A DNA stretch of 64,000 nucleotides from Astrothelium macrocarpum (Eukaryota > Ascomycota > Dothideomycetes > Trypetheliales > Trypetheliaceae), in assembly GCA_021030915.1 (NCBI GenBank), contig JAGEMR010000047.1, positions 1-64,000 of the forward strand, given 5' to 3'. The first letter of the stretch is position 1; each line of letters starts with the position of its first letter. Position numbers and translations under genes: made by a program. Below the pieces are notes generated by a model. The model saw nothing but the letters and a program-made list of their open reading frames with translations. It did not search any database and was not told the origin of the DNA. Shown here one piece after another: positions 1 to 9,261 of this stretch.

Positions 1-384
1 TTCGAACGCTCGGTGGTGAGAATTGATTTGGTGGTCGCGCCGCGGGATCGGGCGCGCCGTGGTGGAGACTCCTATATCCATGTGGTCGTAGGATAGCAAA
101 AAGTATCCAAAGCCTGTAGATCGAAACAGAGAAAAGAAGACAAATCTGAGTATACGGGTAGGAAGAGAGGTTCTCACAGCAACGAAGACGAAGCGGACAA
201 ATTTCTTCAGATATTGGAGAAATGGGGGCTAAGGGAGCAATAGCCCTCAAGTTTGGAGAGAAATTGGTAGGGCTGGCTTTATAGCTTGAAAGATATAGGC
301 AAGATCCATTGAAAAGTTAAACACTGGCGTATGAGGGTATATAACAGCAAATTCTAAAAGATAAAGAGAAATTGGGACAAGAAG
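1..384. other. gene-free left edge
   Basis: This is the downstream flank of the minus-strand rhodopsin-domain gene. I see no supported coding exon. It may hold the 3' untranslated region of that gene and, at the extreme left, the edge of a neighbouring gene outside the window. Confidence 0.5.
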
Positions 385-1841
385 CTAGACCGTGTTTCTA
401 CCATGGTGACTCGATCCATCAAGATCAATCGTTGTGTAGACGCTTATTATCTCGGACCCTTTTCCTGCATTGTCGAACCCCTTTTCCAGGCTATCCTTGA
501 TTGCTTCCTCTGTTTGCGGGCTCGCTTTGCGCACTGAACCATGCAGGCTGACAGTGGCGGGCGCAGTATCAAGCTCTGCAGGCGGCATGGTCTTGAAGTT
601 CACACCCCGTACGATCACTTCTGATGATGTCTTTCTTGACCTGTGGAAGTGCTGAGAATGCCAGGACTCTGCAAATCGGCCCTTTGTGCGCGAGGACCAT
701 GATTTGATTGAGCCGCTAAAAGACTGCCTCTGCTCGAAATATGAGCCCGAATGCTTCAAGGGTTTGTGGTCCTTTACAAGGGTCACGCGCGATTCGCTTG
801 GCTTGTTAGTGGGGTGAGAACCAGGGCGGTCGACAGAGCCGTAGAGGATGAGATTAAGCAACGGACGGAGCGATGCGAGGCAGGCACAAATCATGGCCGT
901 ATTGACCTCAACTGCGCTCCAGATTTGAGTAGAAACGAAGGTCCAGGTAACATCGATGGAGCGGAGGAGTTGGTCTTCGAATTGAATGATGAATACAAAT
1001 CGAGCGCCAGCGACGGCAATGTCACTGTCAAATTGTTAGCATTAATTGCATCAATCGTAATTTGAAGTCGCTTTGGATGGTTTGAGAGCTCTTCGTACTA
1101 TCCGAAGACAACAAAAGAAAGATGGTTTCCGACTTACAAGAGGCCAATGGCAAAGATAGCTGACATAGCCAACTTCTGCGACCTTGGAAGTTTGAGTTGC
1201 CAGATCATTGGCAACGGTAGGATCAAGATTGCAATATCCGTTGCGAGATTTATAGCCGAATTAGACAGATATGCCGGTTTAGCTTGAACTCTACAAACGG
1301 GAGCTTTTGCTGGATCCATGATAGCCTCCATTGAGAATCGAGTCCATGCGCCGCTCACGGGGGAACAATCGAAGATGGTCACTACCAAAAACGCGATTCC
1401 CCATGCAATCACCACGCCGGTCAGGACATATATTGCGACTCGAAACGGCCGGTTCCCCCAGAAGATACGCCAGTACAGCGCCAAGATCGAGAGCTTGACC
1501 GCAACAAGCGTAATGGTGTAGCTGATTTCTGTGATGAATAGCCCGATAGCCCACTGCTCAGCGGCCGTCGGTGGGTCTGGAGCGACGTAGATGTGCTTGC
1601 CCAAGCCATTGTTGACCATGTAGACAGTGTCGGTGAAAAGGAGAACGGCAGCAGACGCTACCGCAGGTAACATCAAGTAGTCATCCCAGCCAAAAGGGAG
1701 ATGAGAGAGACGGCGGGAGACAAAGCGTAAGAAGACAACGATGAGGGCGAGAGAGAAAGTAAAGACATTGGCAAAAAAGAGAGGGGGTACACGATTGTCG
1801 GCAAGGTCGACGGAGGGGGGAGGAGTAAGTAGAGATGCCAT
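385..1841 (-). CDS. rhodopsin-domain (PTH11/SAT4-like) integral membrane protein
   Basis: Two exons, 1841-1138 and 1024-385, with a 113-nt intron (donor GTAAGT, branch GCTAAC, acceptor GACAG), encode 447 residues. The first 330 or so residues form about seven hydrophobic helices. Family hallmarks of the fungal rhodopsin domain are visible: FGWDDYLM after the first helix, GLGKHI before the third, a region ending in FDCSPV, and across the intron VTWTFVSTQIWSAVEVNT followed by CACLASLRPLL. The hydrophilic C-terminal tail of about 120 residues is rich in Ser, Lys and Arg. Members of this family are plasma-membrane proteins, some GPCR-like (PTH11) and involved in surface sensing; the ligand is unknown. 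The start codon opens the best hydrophobic N-terminus. The family is clear, the function is not. Confidence 0.88.
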
Positions 1842-2775
1842 CTCGAAGAATTGGAGAGGCGCAAAGAAAGGATGAATGAATGAGGCTCTTCAGACCCAGC
1901 TTTTTATGAAAGACATGAAGTGTATTGCCTACCGAACCATTCTCTTCTCAAGCGAGGAGGGTGTGGAGGCTGTATATGTCCACGCGAGAGATCGTCGAGG
2001 ATGATTTTCTTTTGTGCCATCATTTGGGTCGGTTGATCAATTTTAAGGTATTTGGTGTTTCTTCTCAAGACCAGGCGTTACAGGCATCAACCAGCTCCTT
2101 AGCTGAGGCGATCCTCATGGCGCAGTATGACTAACGTCGATTGAGGAAACCTTTCGAGACAAGTGCATCGCTAATCTTGTCCAGAAACTGCATGCTTAGG
2201 CTTGCGGCTCGACTCGACTTTCTGACTAGAAAGAGTGAGTTGCACTATGGAGCGGACAAACTCGGAGTGTGTAAAAGGATCCACAGCCCCATGCAGTGAT
2301 TGCTTCAGCGCTCAAACTTCATACCACGAGCAGGTCCGCACGTCGACAGCCGGATCTCGATCGTTCGATGCTTCGTTTCACCTCACGAACGTATGGACCT
2401 ATTTTAGAGTCCCTATCGCTTACTTAGGACATCCTTAGTGCTTCGGCTTTCCCCAAACTGCTTCGAGCTAAAACTCGCCCCTTTCTCGTTTCTTTTGCAA
2501 TCCATATCTGCTTTGCTTGTTCTCATCCTTTTCAATCAAGCTTAACTCACTTCTTTTTACTCTGCTTATCGACCCATGTCTGTTTCAACTAGAGGATAAT
2601 TTGGCTAGTGAAGCGCAAACAAACTTCCCATTATCACCGACTAGGCACATCTCCTCCAGGAACGCCGTCAAATGCTCTTCCAAACCCAAGCCCGAGAGCT
2701 CTCCAACCAACCAATCATGCGACACGTCCCCACCGACCAGGAAGCTCTTGGTTATCTATGCACGATTCATGAGTG
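1842..2775. other. intergenic region
   Basis: This lies upstream of the rhodopsin-domain gene and downstream of the uncharacterised minus-strand gene. Short open frames occur but none has family resemblance or a convincing exon structure. Confidence 0.5.
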
Positions 2776-3468
2776 TCAATCCCCAAAACAGCCGATGAGT
2801 TGATCAAACAGAGCAACAGCGCTACCTACCCAATACACCTCCCTCAAACAAATCAACCCATCATCCGCCGCCAACACCATCGACCGGTAAAAATCCACCT
2901 TGCGCAGCCCCGCCCCTCTCATCCACCGAAACCCCTCCTTCAGCGTCTCTCGCAGCAGCCTGATTTTGGCATCGTGGTCGCCAATCCGCCGCCGCTGCGC
3001 CTCGCGCGACCCCATCCGCCCAATCTGCGCCTCGTAGTGCCGCGTTAGCGCCGCTTGGATCGCGTCCACTTCTGCATGGGTCGGGTGTGGGGTTGCGTGC
3101 ACGTAGGCTTTGCGGCAGCTGATGAAGTCTTGAAAGGCGCGGTCGAAGCGCGTGAGGATGGTGACATAGTCAGGGGAGCTGGCTGGCTTTGCATGGCGCG
3201 CTGGGGCATCTTTGAGGATAAGACCGAGGACGTGGAAGGTGAGGAGAGTGCGTTTTAGCTCTGGGTAGTGCTGGATGAGGGGAAAGTCGGAGTATTGGAG
3301 GAAAGGTAGGTGACGTACTGACTTTGAGTAGGTTCCACAGTTGTGCTTCTTCTTCTTGGCTGAATGTGTCCTTCCTGCTCCCTTGTTAGGAGCTTCAACG
3401 AGGAGTAATATTTTGGCTCTCACGACTTACTCCTCTCTCCAAAGGTCATCCAGTCCAACTGTGGTCAT
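2776..3468 (-). CDS. uncharacterised fungal protein, about 194 aa
   Basis: I do not recognise the family. Three exons give one open frame: 3468-3431, 3374-3323 and 3270-2776. Intron 1 has donor GTAAGT, a CTAAC branch and acceptor GCAG; intron 2 is 52 nt (GTCAGT to CCAG) and joins LWNLLK directly to HYPELKRTLL. The predicted protein is mostly helical and charged, with an acidic N-terminus (WREEKDTFSQEEEAQLW), an Arg-rich middle (REAQRRRIGDHDAKIRLLRE) and a C-terminus ending near residue 194. There is no signal peptide or membrane span. On the plus strand the gene is C-rich at its left and G-rich at its right, a pattern shared with several other genes here. An intact multi-exon frame argues that it is real. 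Confidence 0.6.
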
Positions 3469-5745
3469 GGTGAAGCTCGACCGAAATCTGAATTTCGTGA
3501 GTTCTTAGATATTAGGTGAAGTAGAGAGTCATGGGTGGTGTACGGTAAGTTGATGCCCATTCATTAGGAGAACCAAGTGAGATTAGCCCTGTTGGCAAAA
3601 TGAATTGATATTGTGTCGTTCAACATTGAAAGACACAATGTTTGTCTTGATCGTGAGCTGTGAATAAGCGACTGTGTCTCATATTGCAAGGCGAAATTCA
3701 ACCATTTGGAATAAACAGGTTGTAGTACTTCTATTATTCGACGCGCATTAAATGCCAGCTACTGGATCGAACGGTAATTGAGCTTGTTAATGTATTTATC
3801 ACCGGATTTTTCAATAAGAAATGTTATGCAGCGCGAAAATTGAGAACTACCGGTTCGCATATTCTGAAGACTTCTCAGATGATTTCGAGCCATCAGACAT
3901 GTGAAACCCTCTTTTAAAATAATCTTTAAGAATGTTACAACATCTATTAGGGTTGATAGTCTCCACAATATATATGTCATAAATAATTTTTTCCACGTTT
4001 TGTGACATTTCCTATTGCAACCCCTGGTGTTGTTCAAATTCTTCGTTGCTGGGCGACTTTTTTAATTCTCTCCGTCCGTAGGGCAACATGCTTATTAGCG
4101 AGGTAGAGTCATTCAAGCAAAGTAAGACACATGTCCTCGCTAGGCAAACCACCGTATGCTTCTTCGCAAATCGTTCTCATTCCCGCAGAGGACGGGTCTT
4201 GTCATTGAGATTCGTTGACGTATGTTCACTTACAAGGCAACGTCAGACAAGTAAAACAGATGACGTGGAATCTGTTTTCTCATCATACGGAGAGAGAAGA
4301 ACAGACTAGAATTACGAGACTCAGTTCTGTAGGTTTTAGTTGCCTAATTCTGGCATTGCTAAACCTGGACCCACTCGACCCAGTAAAATAATAGCGTGTA
4401 TCAGAGCCATGATGGCTCGCTAGCTACCCTTTGAATTGGGATTCGTACAAGGACTAGTTGTTTGACTAAACAGATTCCAAACTCACATGGCGCTCATACT
4501 ATGGATCGTATGTCATTCCCGTGGCATTCGCTACGACAGAGCAAGTCAATCTTCAAGCACCGTCTATCACTTGGCACGAGCCCGTTCATACAATGAAATA
4601 TATAGGGTGCTCCTCAGATGAATCAGCCTTAGTAATGAGTTTCTGCTCATCCAAGCATTCTTTAGCTTTCTCCAGTGTCGATGCTCAATAAAACAGTCCA
4701 CTTACTAGATTCTGGCAAACAATACCCGTAGTTGGTACCACGGGCCGAATGGCTATACTGATGAGCTCGGATCACGGAAAGTCAATAGTAAAAGTCTGAA
4801 CATGTCATTCCTAGAAATTCTCACGATCAATGTTGGCCCAAAAAAAACAGAGGGCTTTCTCCAAAGACCTTAGTTCTGCACCCGGCTGGGTATATATTTC
4901 TGACAACATGTCAGCCTGGATAATTTTTGAGAATCTTGTAATTGCCCGAAAACTTAAAGCAAGATGAGCAGCGATGTGAGCAAGGAAAGGTTCGCTCAGG
5001 TTTTGAAGACATTCTAGGAAGCCCCTTTAAAAAAATAAAACCAGCCGTTCAAAGGACTGTATACGCTGACCTAGACATTACCAAGGGAATATCAAGACTG
5101 ATGAGAAACAAAAAACTTTATAGTCTCCTATTTGCCAAAAACATGAAAATCGAGTACGCCAACTCACGTGACTGTCAGGGCATCCAAGTCCACCTAGCCT
5201 ACCCAACACATAGCCCACCTCAAGTACCTTACCTTATTACTCGAGATGCACCAGTTCCCAATCTCTGCAGCAATACTGCCGTTGCTCTCGCTGGCTCGCA
5301 AGCATTCCAGGTGCCGTTGAATCGCTTGCCCCACAGCATTTGTACAGCGCAATTACCCCTCATACAATATTCGGACATGAATTTATCATAACAGCACCCC
5401 CGGTTGCTAACGTGCAAATCCTCTCATTCAAAGCCTCACTGCATTACGTCAAATTACGGTTCCTCCAGTGAAACTAAATTGCTTCACACCTTGAGTTGTC
5501 TGGACCTAGCCAACTTTCTGGTCTAACAGATAAGACAATAGGGACACACCAAACTTGGCCTTTCAGGGCTCGTCTCTTGATTACTTACCGGAGCAACCTC
5601 ACTCCAAGTCCTCCGTGCTACTGGGCAGTCCTTCAATTCTGCAAGCCATCAACCAAAGAATACGACACGGTCACGGTTAACGGTCAACGCAAGATAGCTT
5701 CCCAACCAGGAAATCCGGTCCAGTCTTTTCGAGTACTTTACCAAC
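3469..5745. other. 2.3-kb gene-free region
   Basis: AT-rich sequence between the uncharacterised minus-strand gene and the CK2 beta gene. It contains a MITE-like element at 3800-4029. The longest open frame (about 150 codons near 4.9-5.4 kb) lacks an ATG start and resembles nothing I know. The right end is the CK2 beta promoter. Confidence 0.55.
3800..4029. mobile_element. MITE-like element, copy A (degenerate)
   Basis: A 230-bp segment is bounded by imperfect inverted ends. The left end carries CAATAAGAAATGT about 12 bp in, the same inner motif as copy C at 50.1 kb. The right end is GTGACATTTCCTATTGCAA followed by CCCCTGGTG, closely matching the right end of copy C. The left terminus reads CACCGGATTTTT where copy C has CACAAGGGGTTG, suggesting decay, possibly C-to-T or G-to-A change. 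No coding capacity is evident and no target-site duplication is clear. Confidence 0.55.
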
Positions 5746-6957
5746 ATGTCCTCCTACTCGTCATCCCAAGTTGCCGACTCTTGGATATCGGCATTTTGCA
5801 ATCTCCTAGGTCATGAATATTTTGCGGAAGTGTCAGAAGACTTTATCGAGGATGATTTCAACCTCACTGGATTACAGTCTCAAGTGCCCATGTACAAGGA
5901 GGCTTTGGAAATGATACTTGATGTTGAGCCTGAAGAAGACGACGATGAGGAAGAGGATGAGGAAGACGAAGATGAGGACGGAGACGAAGCCGTTGGAGCC
6001 GAGGGAACATTAGGGTATAGAAGAGCTGGGGAGCGGCGACACATACGGATGGCAAGTGATCTAAGCGTTATAGAAACATCGGCAGAACTTCTTTACGGCC
6101 TCATACATCAACGCTACATCACATCGCGACCTGGAATACAACAGATGGGCGAGAAATACGATCTGCAACATTTCGGCACCTGTCCACGGGTGTTCTGCAA
6201 CGGTTGCAAGGTGCTACCTGTCGGATGTAGCGACATACCCGGTCAAGAAACAGTCAAACTATTCTGTCCAAGCTGCTTGGACATCTATACACCTCCAAAT
6301 AGTAGGTTTCAAAATGTTGACGGCGCTTTCTTTGGAACAACATTCGGATGCCTTTTCTTCATGACATTTCCCGAGCTAGATATTGGAAACCGTGGTAGTG
6401 ACGCGGCAGCTGCTCTAGCGCAACAGCAAGGCCTTCAAATAACGGATGCCGGTGTTATAGAAAATAAGAATAGCCAAAACGGTCAAAACGGTCAAAGCAG
6501 TCAATCACAACCCACGCCTACACCAGCCGTTGTGAACGGCGTCACTACCTCGAATCTTGCCCCGGGCCTGGGACGGGGAAACATCTATGAACCACGGATA
6601 TACGGGTTTCGCGTGTCCGAACGCGCAAAATCCGGACCACGGATGAAATGGCTCCGGGGTCGACCGTCGGATGTGAATGCACTCGACGAAGCACAGCGCT
6701 TCTTCGAGGAAAATGGTGCAGAAGAGCCTACGATATTAGACGAAGGAGAAGAGGAGGACGAAGAAGACATGGATGCCGTGGTGGATGAAAACGCTGCAGA
6801 AGACCAGATCATGCCAGATCAAGAGCAGAGCCAAACATTACCGGTAGAAAGACGCAAAAAGGCGCCTATGAGGCGGAGAAGAGAACCGTATGCAGTGAAT
6901 GGCACGGGTGGCAACGGAAGTCCTATGGATACGAATGGCACAGGCAATGGTGGTTAA
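5746..6957 (+). CDS. CKB1: casein kinase 2 regulatory subunit beta
   Basis: A single exon of 403 residues. CK2 beta dimerises through a zinc ribbon and tethers the catalytic alpha subunits of protein kinase CK2, in nucleus and cytoplasm. The N-terminus has the family pattern DSWISAFCNLLGHEYF. An acidic run lies at residues 62-80. The zinc-binding cysteines are C146, C151, C174 and C177 in the CPRVFC and CPSC motifs. The alpha-contact region PRIYGFRVSERAKSGPRMKW follows at about residue 290. Between FPELDIGN and that motif is an insert of about 70 Gln/Asn/Thr-rich residues, and the tail after WLRGRP is long, acidic then basic. These extensions make it longer than animal CK2 beta (215 aa), as is common in fungal orthologues. 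No intron is needed. Confidence 0.95.
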   Translation: MSSYSSSQVADSWISAFCNLLGHEYFAEVSEDFIEDDFNLTGLQSQVPMYKEALEMILDVEPEEDDDEEEDEEDEDEDGDEAVGAEGTLGYRRAGERRHIRMASDLSVIETSAELLYGLIHQRYITSRPGIQQMGEKYDLQHFGTCPRVFCNGCKVLPVGCSDIPGQETVKLFCPSCLDIYTPPNSRFQNVDGAFFGTTFGCLFFMTFPELDIGNRGSDAAAALAQQQGLQITDAGVIENKNSQNGQNGQSSQSQPTPTPAVVNGVTTSNLAPGLGRGNIYEPRIYGFRVSERAKSGPRMKWLRGRPSDVNALDEAQRFFEENGAEEPTILDEGEEEDEEDMDAVVDENAAEDQIMPDQEQSQTLPVERRKKAPMRRRREPYAVNGTGGNGSPMDTNGTGNGG

Positions 6958-7458
6958 AGTACGCCGCATGGGTGATGATGTACGGAGCGGGACGGTCACT
7001 TCGATGAAGAACGGCGCAGTGGAGATGGTCTGGGGGTTACGGTTCTTCTTCAGCCCTTTCTTTGATGTTTTGAGATATGCATACGCTAGCGAGTTCGGGA
7101 TCCTAGGGAGGCTACATGACGTTTCCTTCCTTTCAGCGTACCGTCAACTCGATTGACGTGCACATCTCTTGTTTAGATCTGCTTCGTGTTGGTATACGCG
7201 GCCGTAAGCAGTCCATACGAAGCGTTTATCAGACAAACATGACTTTTCAGAAATAAGGAGCCAGGTACACAATGACCTGGGCACTTGACGATACAATTAA
7301 TTTGTGAGTTACTGGTCATCCAAATCTGGCCCGATCCGCCAATATTTCGCCGCGGCATGTGCTCCTCTGTGTCCTGCAAATGGGTCTGCGTTATTGATTC
7401 CCTGCGATGCTTTGTTACTCGAAACTTGCATTTTGATGAACTTGTCTTGCAGGCTATC
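6958..7458. other. intergenic region
   Basis: This is the 3' flank of the CK2 beta gene and the promoter of the CCDC25-like gene. I see no further gene. Confidence 0.5.
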
Positions 7459-8450
7459 ATGGTCTACTACTTCACCAGTAATGCCGTGACCCCTCCAGCT
7501 TTTCTTTATGTTGGCAAGGACAAGGTAGAAAGTAAGGACTAGGAAATGGTATTTTGCCGGCCGTGGCTGACGGTTGTGCAGATGAAGAGCTTATTAAGTA
7601 TGGATGGAACGAGGATGTCTGGTGCGCTTTAAAATGATTCGCTTTCTCGGGAAGACCATTTCTAATGTCAAGTCGAAGGGTATGTTTCGATCACGACACA
7701 CAATTATTTTTTCGATTCACCAACAGTCGTTATTAGTTTCATGTAGACAATCTATCAAGTGCGCACGTTTACATTCGCCTCAGAGAGGGAGAGTCTTGGG
7801 ATGCTATCCCTACAGAGCTCGTACAAGACTGTGCACAGCTAACTAAAGCCAATTCCATTGAGGGTAGGCTGATTTCCTCTTTTCTTCTTGTGTAATTTGT
7901 ATGTGACATCCTGATCCACCAATCATGTAGGCAACAAAAAGGATAACACTACTGTCATCTATACGCCTTGGTCCAATCTCAAAAAGGACGGTAGCATGGC
8001 CGTAGGTCAAGTCAGTTTTCATGATCCGAAACAGGTGAGTCGCTGCCCAAACAATGAGTGTTACTGCATTTGTTAAAGCAAATATCAATCAGGTCAAGAA
8101 GGTCCATGTTGCCCACCGGGAAAACCCTATCGTGAATCGGCTCAACAAGACAAAGGTCGAGAAGTTTCCCAATCTCCGCCAGGAAAAAGATGATCGGGAG
8201 AAGGAGCTACGTCAGAAGGACCGAGCCTTGCAACAAGCACGCGTAAGCTTCATTCCTTTAATATATTCAAAAAAGGTATATACTAACGTGCTTGCGTGCG
8301 CAGCAAAAGGAAGAAGCTCGGATAGCAAAGGAGCGTAAGGAGAAAGCGTGGCAGAGGGACCATGCCTATGACGACCTGCACTCCGAGGATGCTCTAGCAT
8401 CCTCGAGCAATCAAGATCGGGATGCCGACTTCTTGGATGACTTTATGTAG
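7459..8450 (+). CDS. CCDC25-like NFACT-R (DUF814) domain protein
   Basis: Seven exons encode 213 residues: 7459-7531, 7582-7621, 7679 (one nucleotide), 7737-7863, 7931-8034, 8093-8242 and 8304-8450. The protein follows the CCDC25 pattern along its whole length: MVYYFTSN at the start, PAFLYVGKDK, IKYGWNEDVWFHVDNLSSAH, VIYTPWSNLKKDGSMAVGQ, KKVHVAHRENPIVNRLNKTK, then a charged coiled-coil tail ending DRDADFLDDFM. Human CCDC25 is 208 aa. The NFACT-R domain is known from ribosome-quality-control factors; the fungal role is unproven. The conserved Trp codon of EDVWF can only be completed with canonical splice sites if nucleotide 7679 is a separate exon between two 57-nt introns. No RNA evidence was available. 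Confidence 0.9.
7622..7736 (+). other. two 57-nt introns flanking a one-nucleotide exon
   Basis: After the exon ending GTCTG the sequence runs GTGCGC to TCGAAG (7622-7678), then a single G (7679), then GTATGT to TTATTAG (7680-7736), then TTTCATG. Removing both yields GTC TGG TTT CAT (V W F H), the conserved family sequence. Treated as one intron, its boundaries would be GT-TA or TG-AG. A CTAAT branch-like site lies 16 nt before the first acceptor. Confidence 0.65.
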
Positions 8451-8627
8451 CTCTCGTAGTACTTTAACAGGGTTCTTCCACAAGAGATCTTAGTCCTGAG
8501 CCTTCGTCCTTGTATTCTTCATATCCCAAATGGTACGGGTTATGTCAGGGGGGAATACACATGCCCATGCTCTGATTCAGTAAATGCAAGGTGTGATTGA
8601 AGTGGGCGTATGCTGTATGGCTCAGCT

Positions 8628-8984
8628 TCATGTTGTCTCGAGAACTGGTGAACTAATTAGTGAAAAGGGGTGAGGCGGGAATGAATATGGATGCGCATAC
8701 GTTTTGTTATTCATAGAACCGGCCACCGGTTGATCTTGACACCACCAAACATGGAGCAGATTCTTTACGAGTTTATGCTCGAGACCTCTCTCACGTGCGG
8801 CGCCATCCAAAAATTCCAGCGTGTTGTCTATTTTACTTTGGTCAAAGTCGGCTCGACTTGCTGTGCGAAAAGCTTGGCGAAGACGATCACGGAGCGTATA
8901 GCGTTGAGGCTTCGCATACTGGATGGCTCGCAAGCCATGCTGGTAGAGATGGCGATACGCAGCAACGACTTCTGGTGAAGTCAT
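8628..8984 (-). CDS. DUF1763 / LYR-like small protein
   Basis: A frame of 118 codons with the fungal DUF1763 look: VVAAYRHLYQHGLRAIQYAK near the N-terminus, then RYTLRDRLRQAFR, TLEFLDGAA and KNLLHVWW. The AYRHLYQHGLR segment resembles the LYR motif of small mitochondrial assembly factors, so a mitochondrial role is possible but inferred. Near the C-terminus a 48-nt stretch starting GTATGC and ending CTAATTAG has intron-like ends and a length divisible by three. Splicing would replace about 16 residues without changing the frame, so the C-terminus is uncertain. The assignment rests on remembered family sequence. Confidence 0.65.
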   Translation of the reverse strand: MTSPEVVAAYRHLYQHGLRAIQYAKPQRYTLRDRLRQAFRTASRADFDQSKIDNTLEFLDGAARERGLEHKLVKNLLHVWWCQDQPVAGSMNNKTYAHPYSFPPHPFSLISSPVLETT

Positions 8985-9261
8985 GGACGTGTCTCAATCT
9001 GGGGACGTGTGTCGGAGGTGCACCATGTGGCGACGTGCACGGGCGAAGTCGGGAGATTACAGCCGAGTCATTTCCGCTGCACTTCATCGCTCCTTCTCCT
9101 TCCCTCCGACAACTTGCTTCTCCCGCCACAGCTCCTGTAGAATTCTTACACTGCTGTCTTTGCAAGTGTTGTTCATAAGCAGTCTTCTCTCGTGAACAGC
9201 AACAAGGCTACAAATCATGTAAGAGAACTATTGGTAAGGAGAGCTCGCGTCAATCAGATTC

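Noticed and set aside
4942..5391. 149-codon plus-strand frame upstream of CK2 beta
   Set aside because: It begins at TTG rather than ATG, has no family match and no splice partner.
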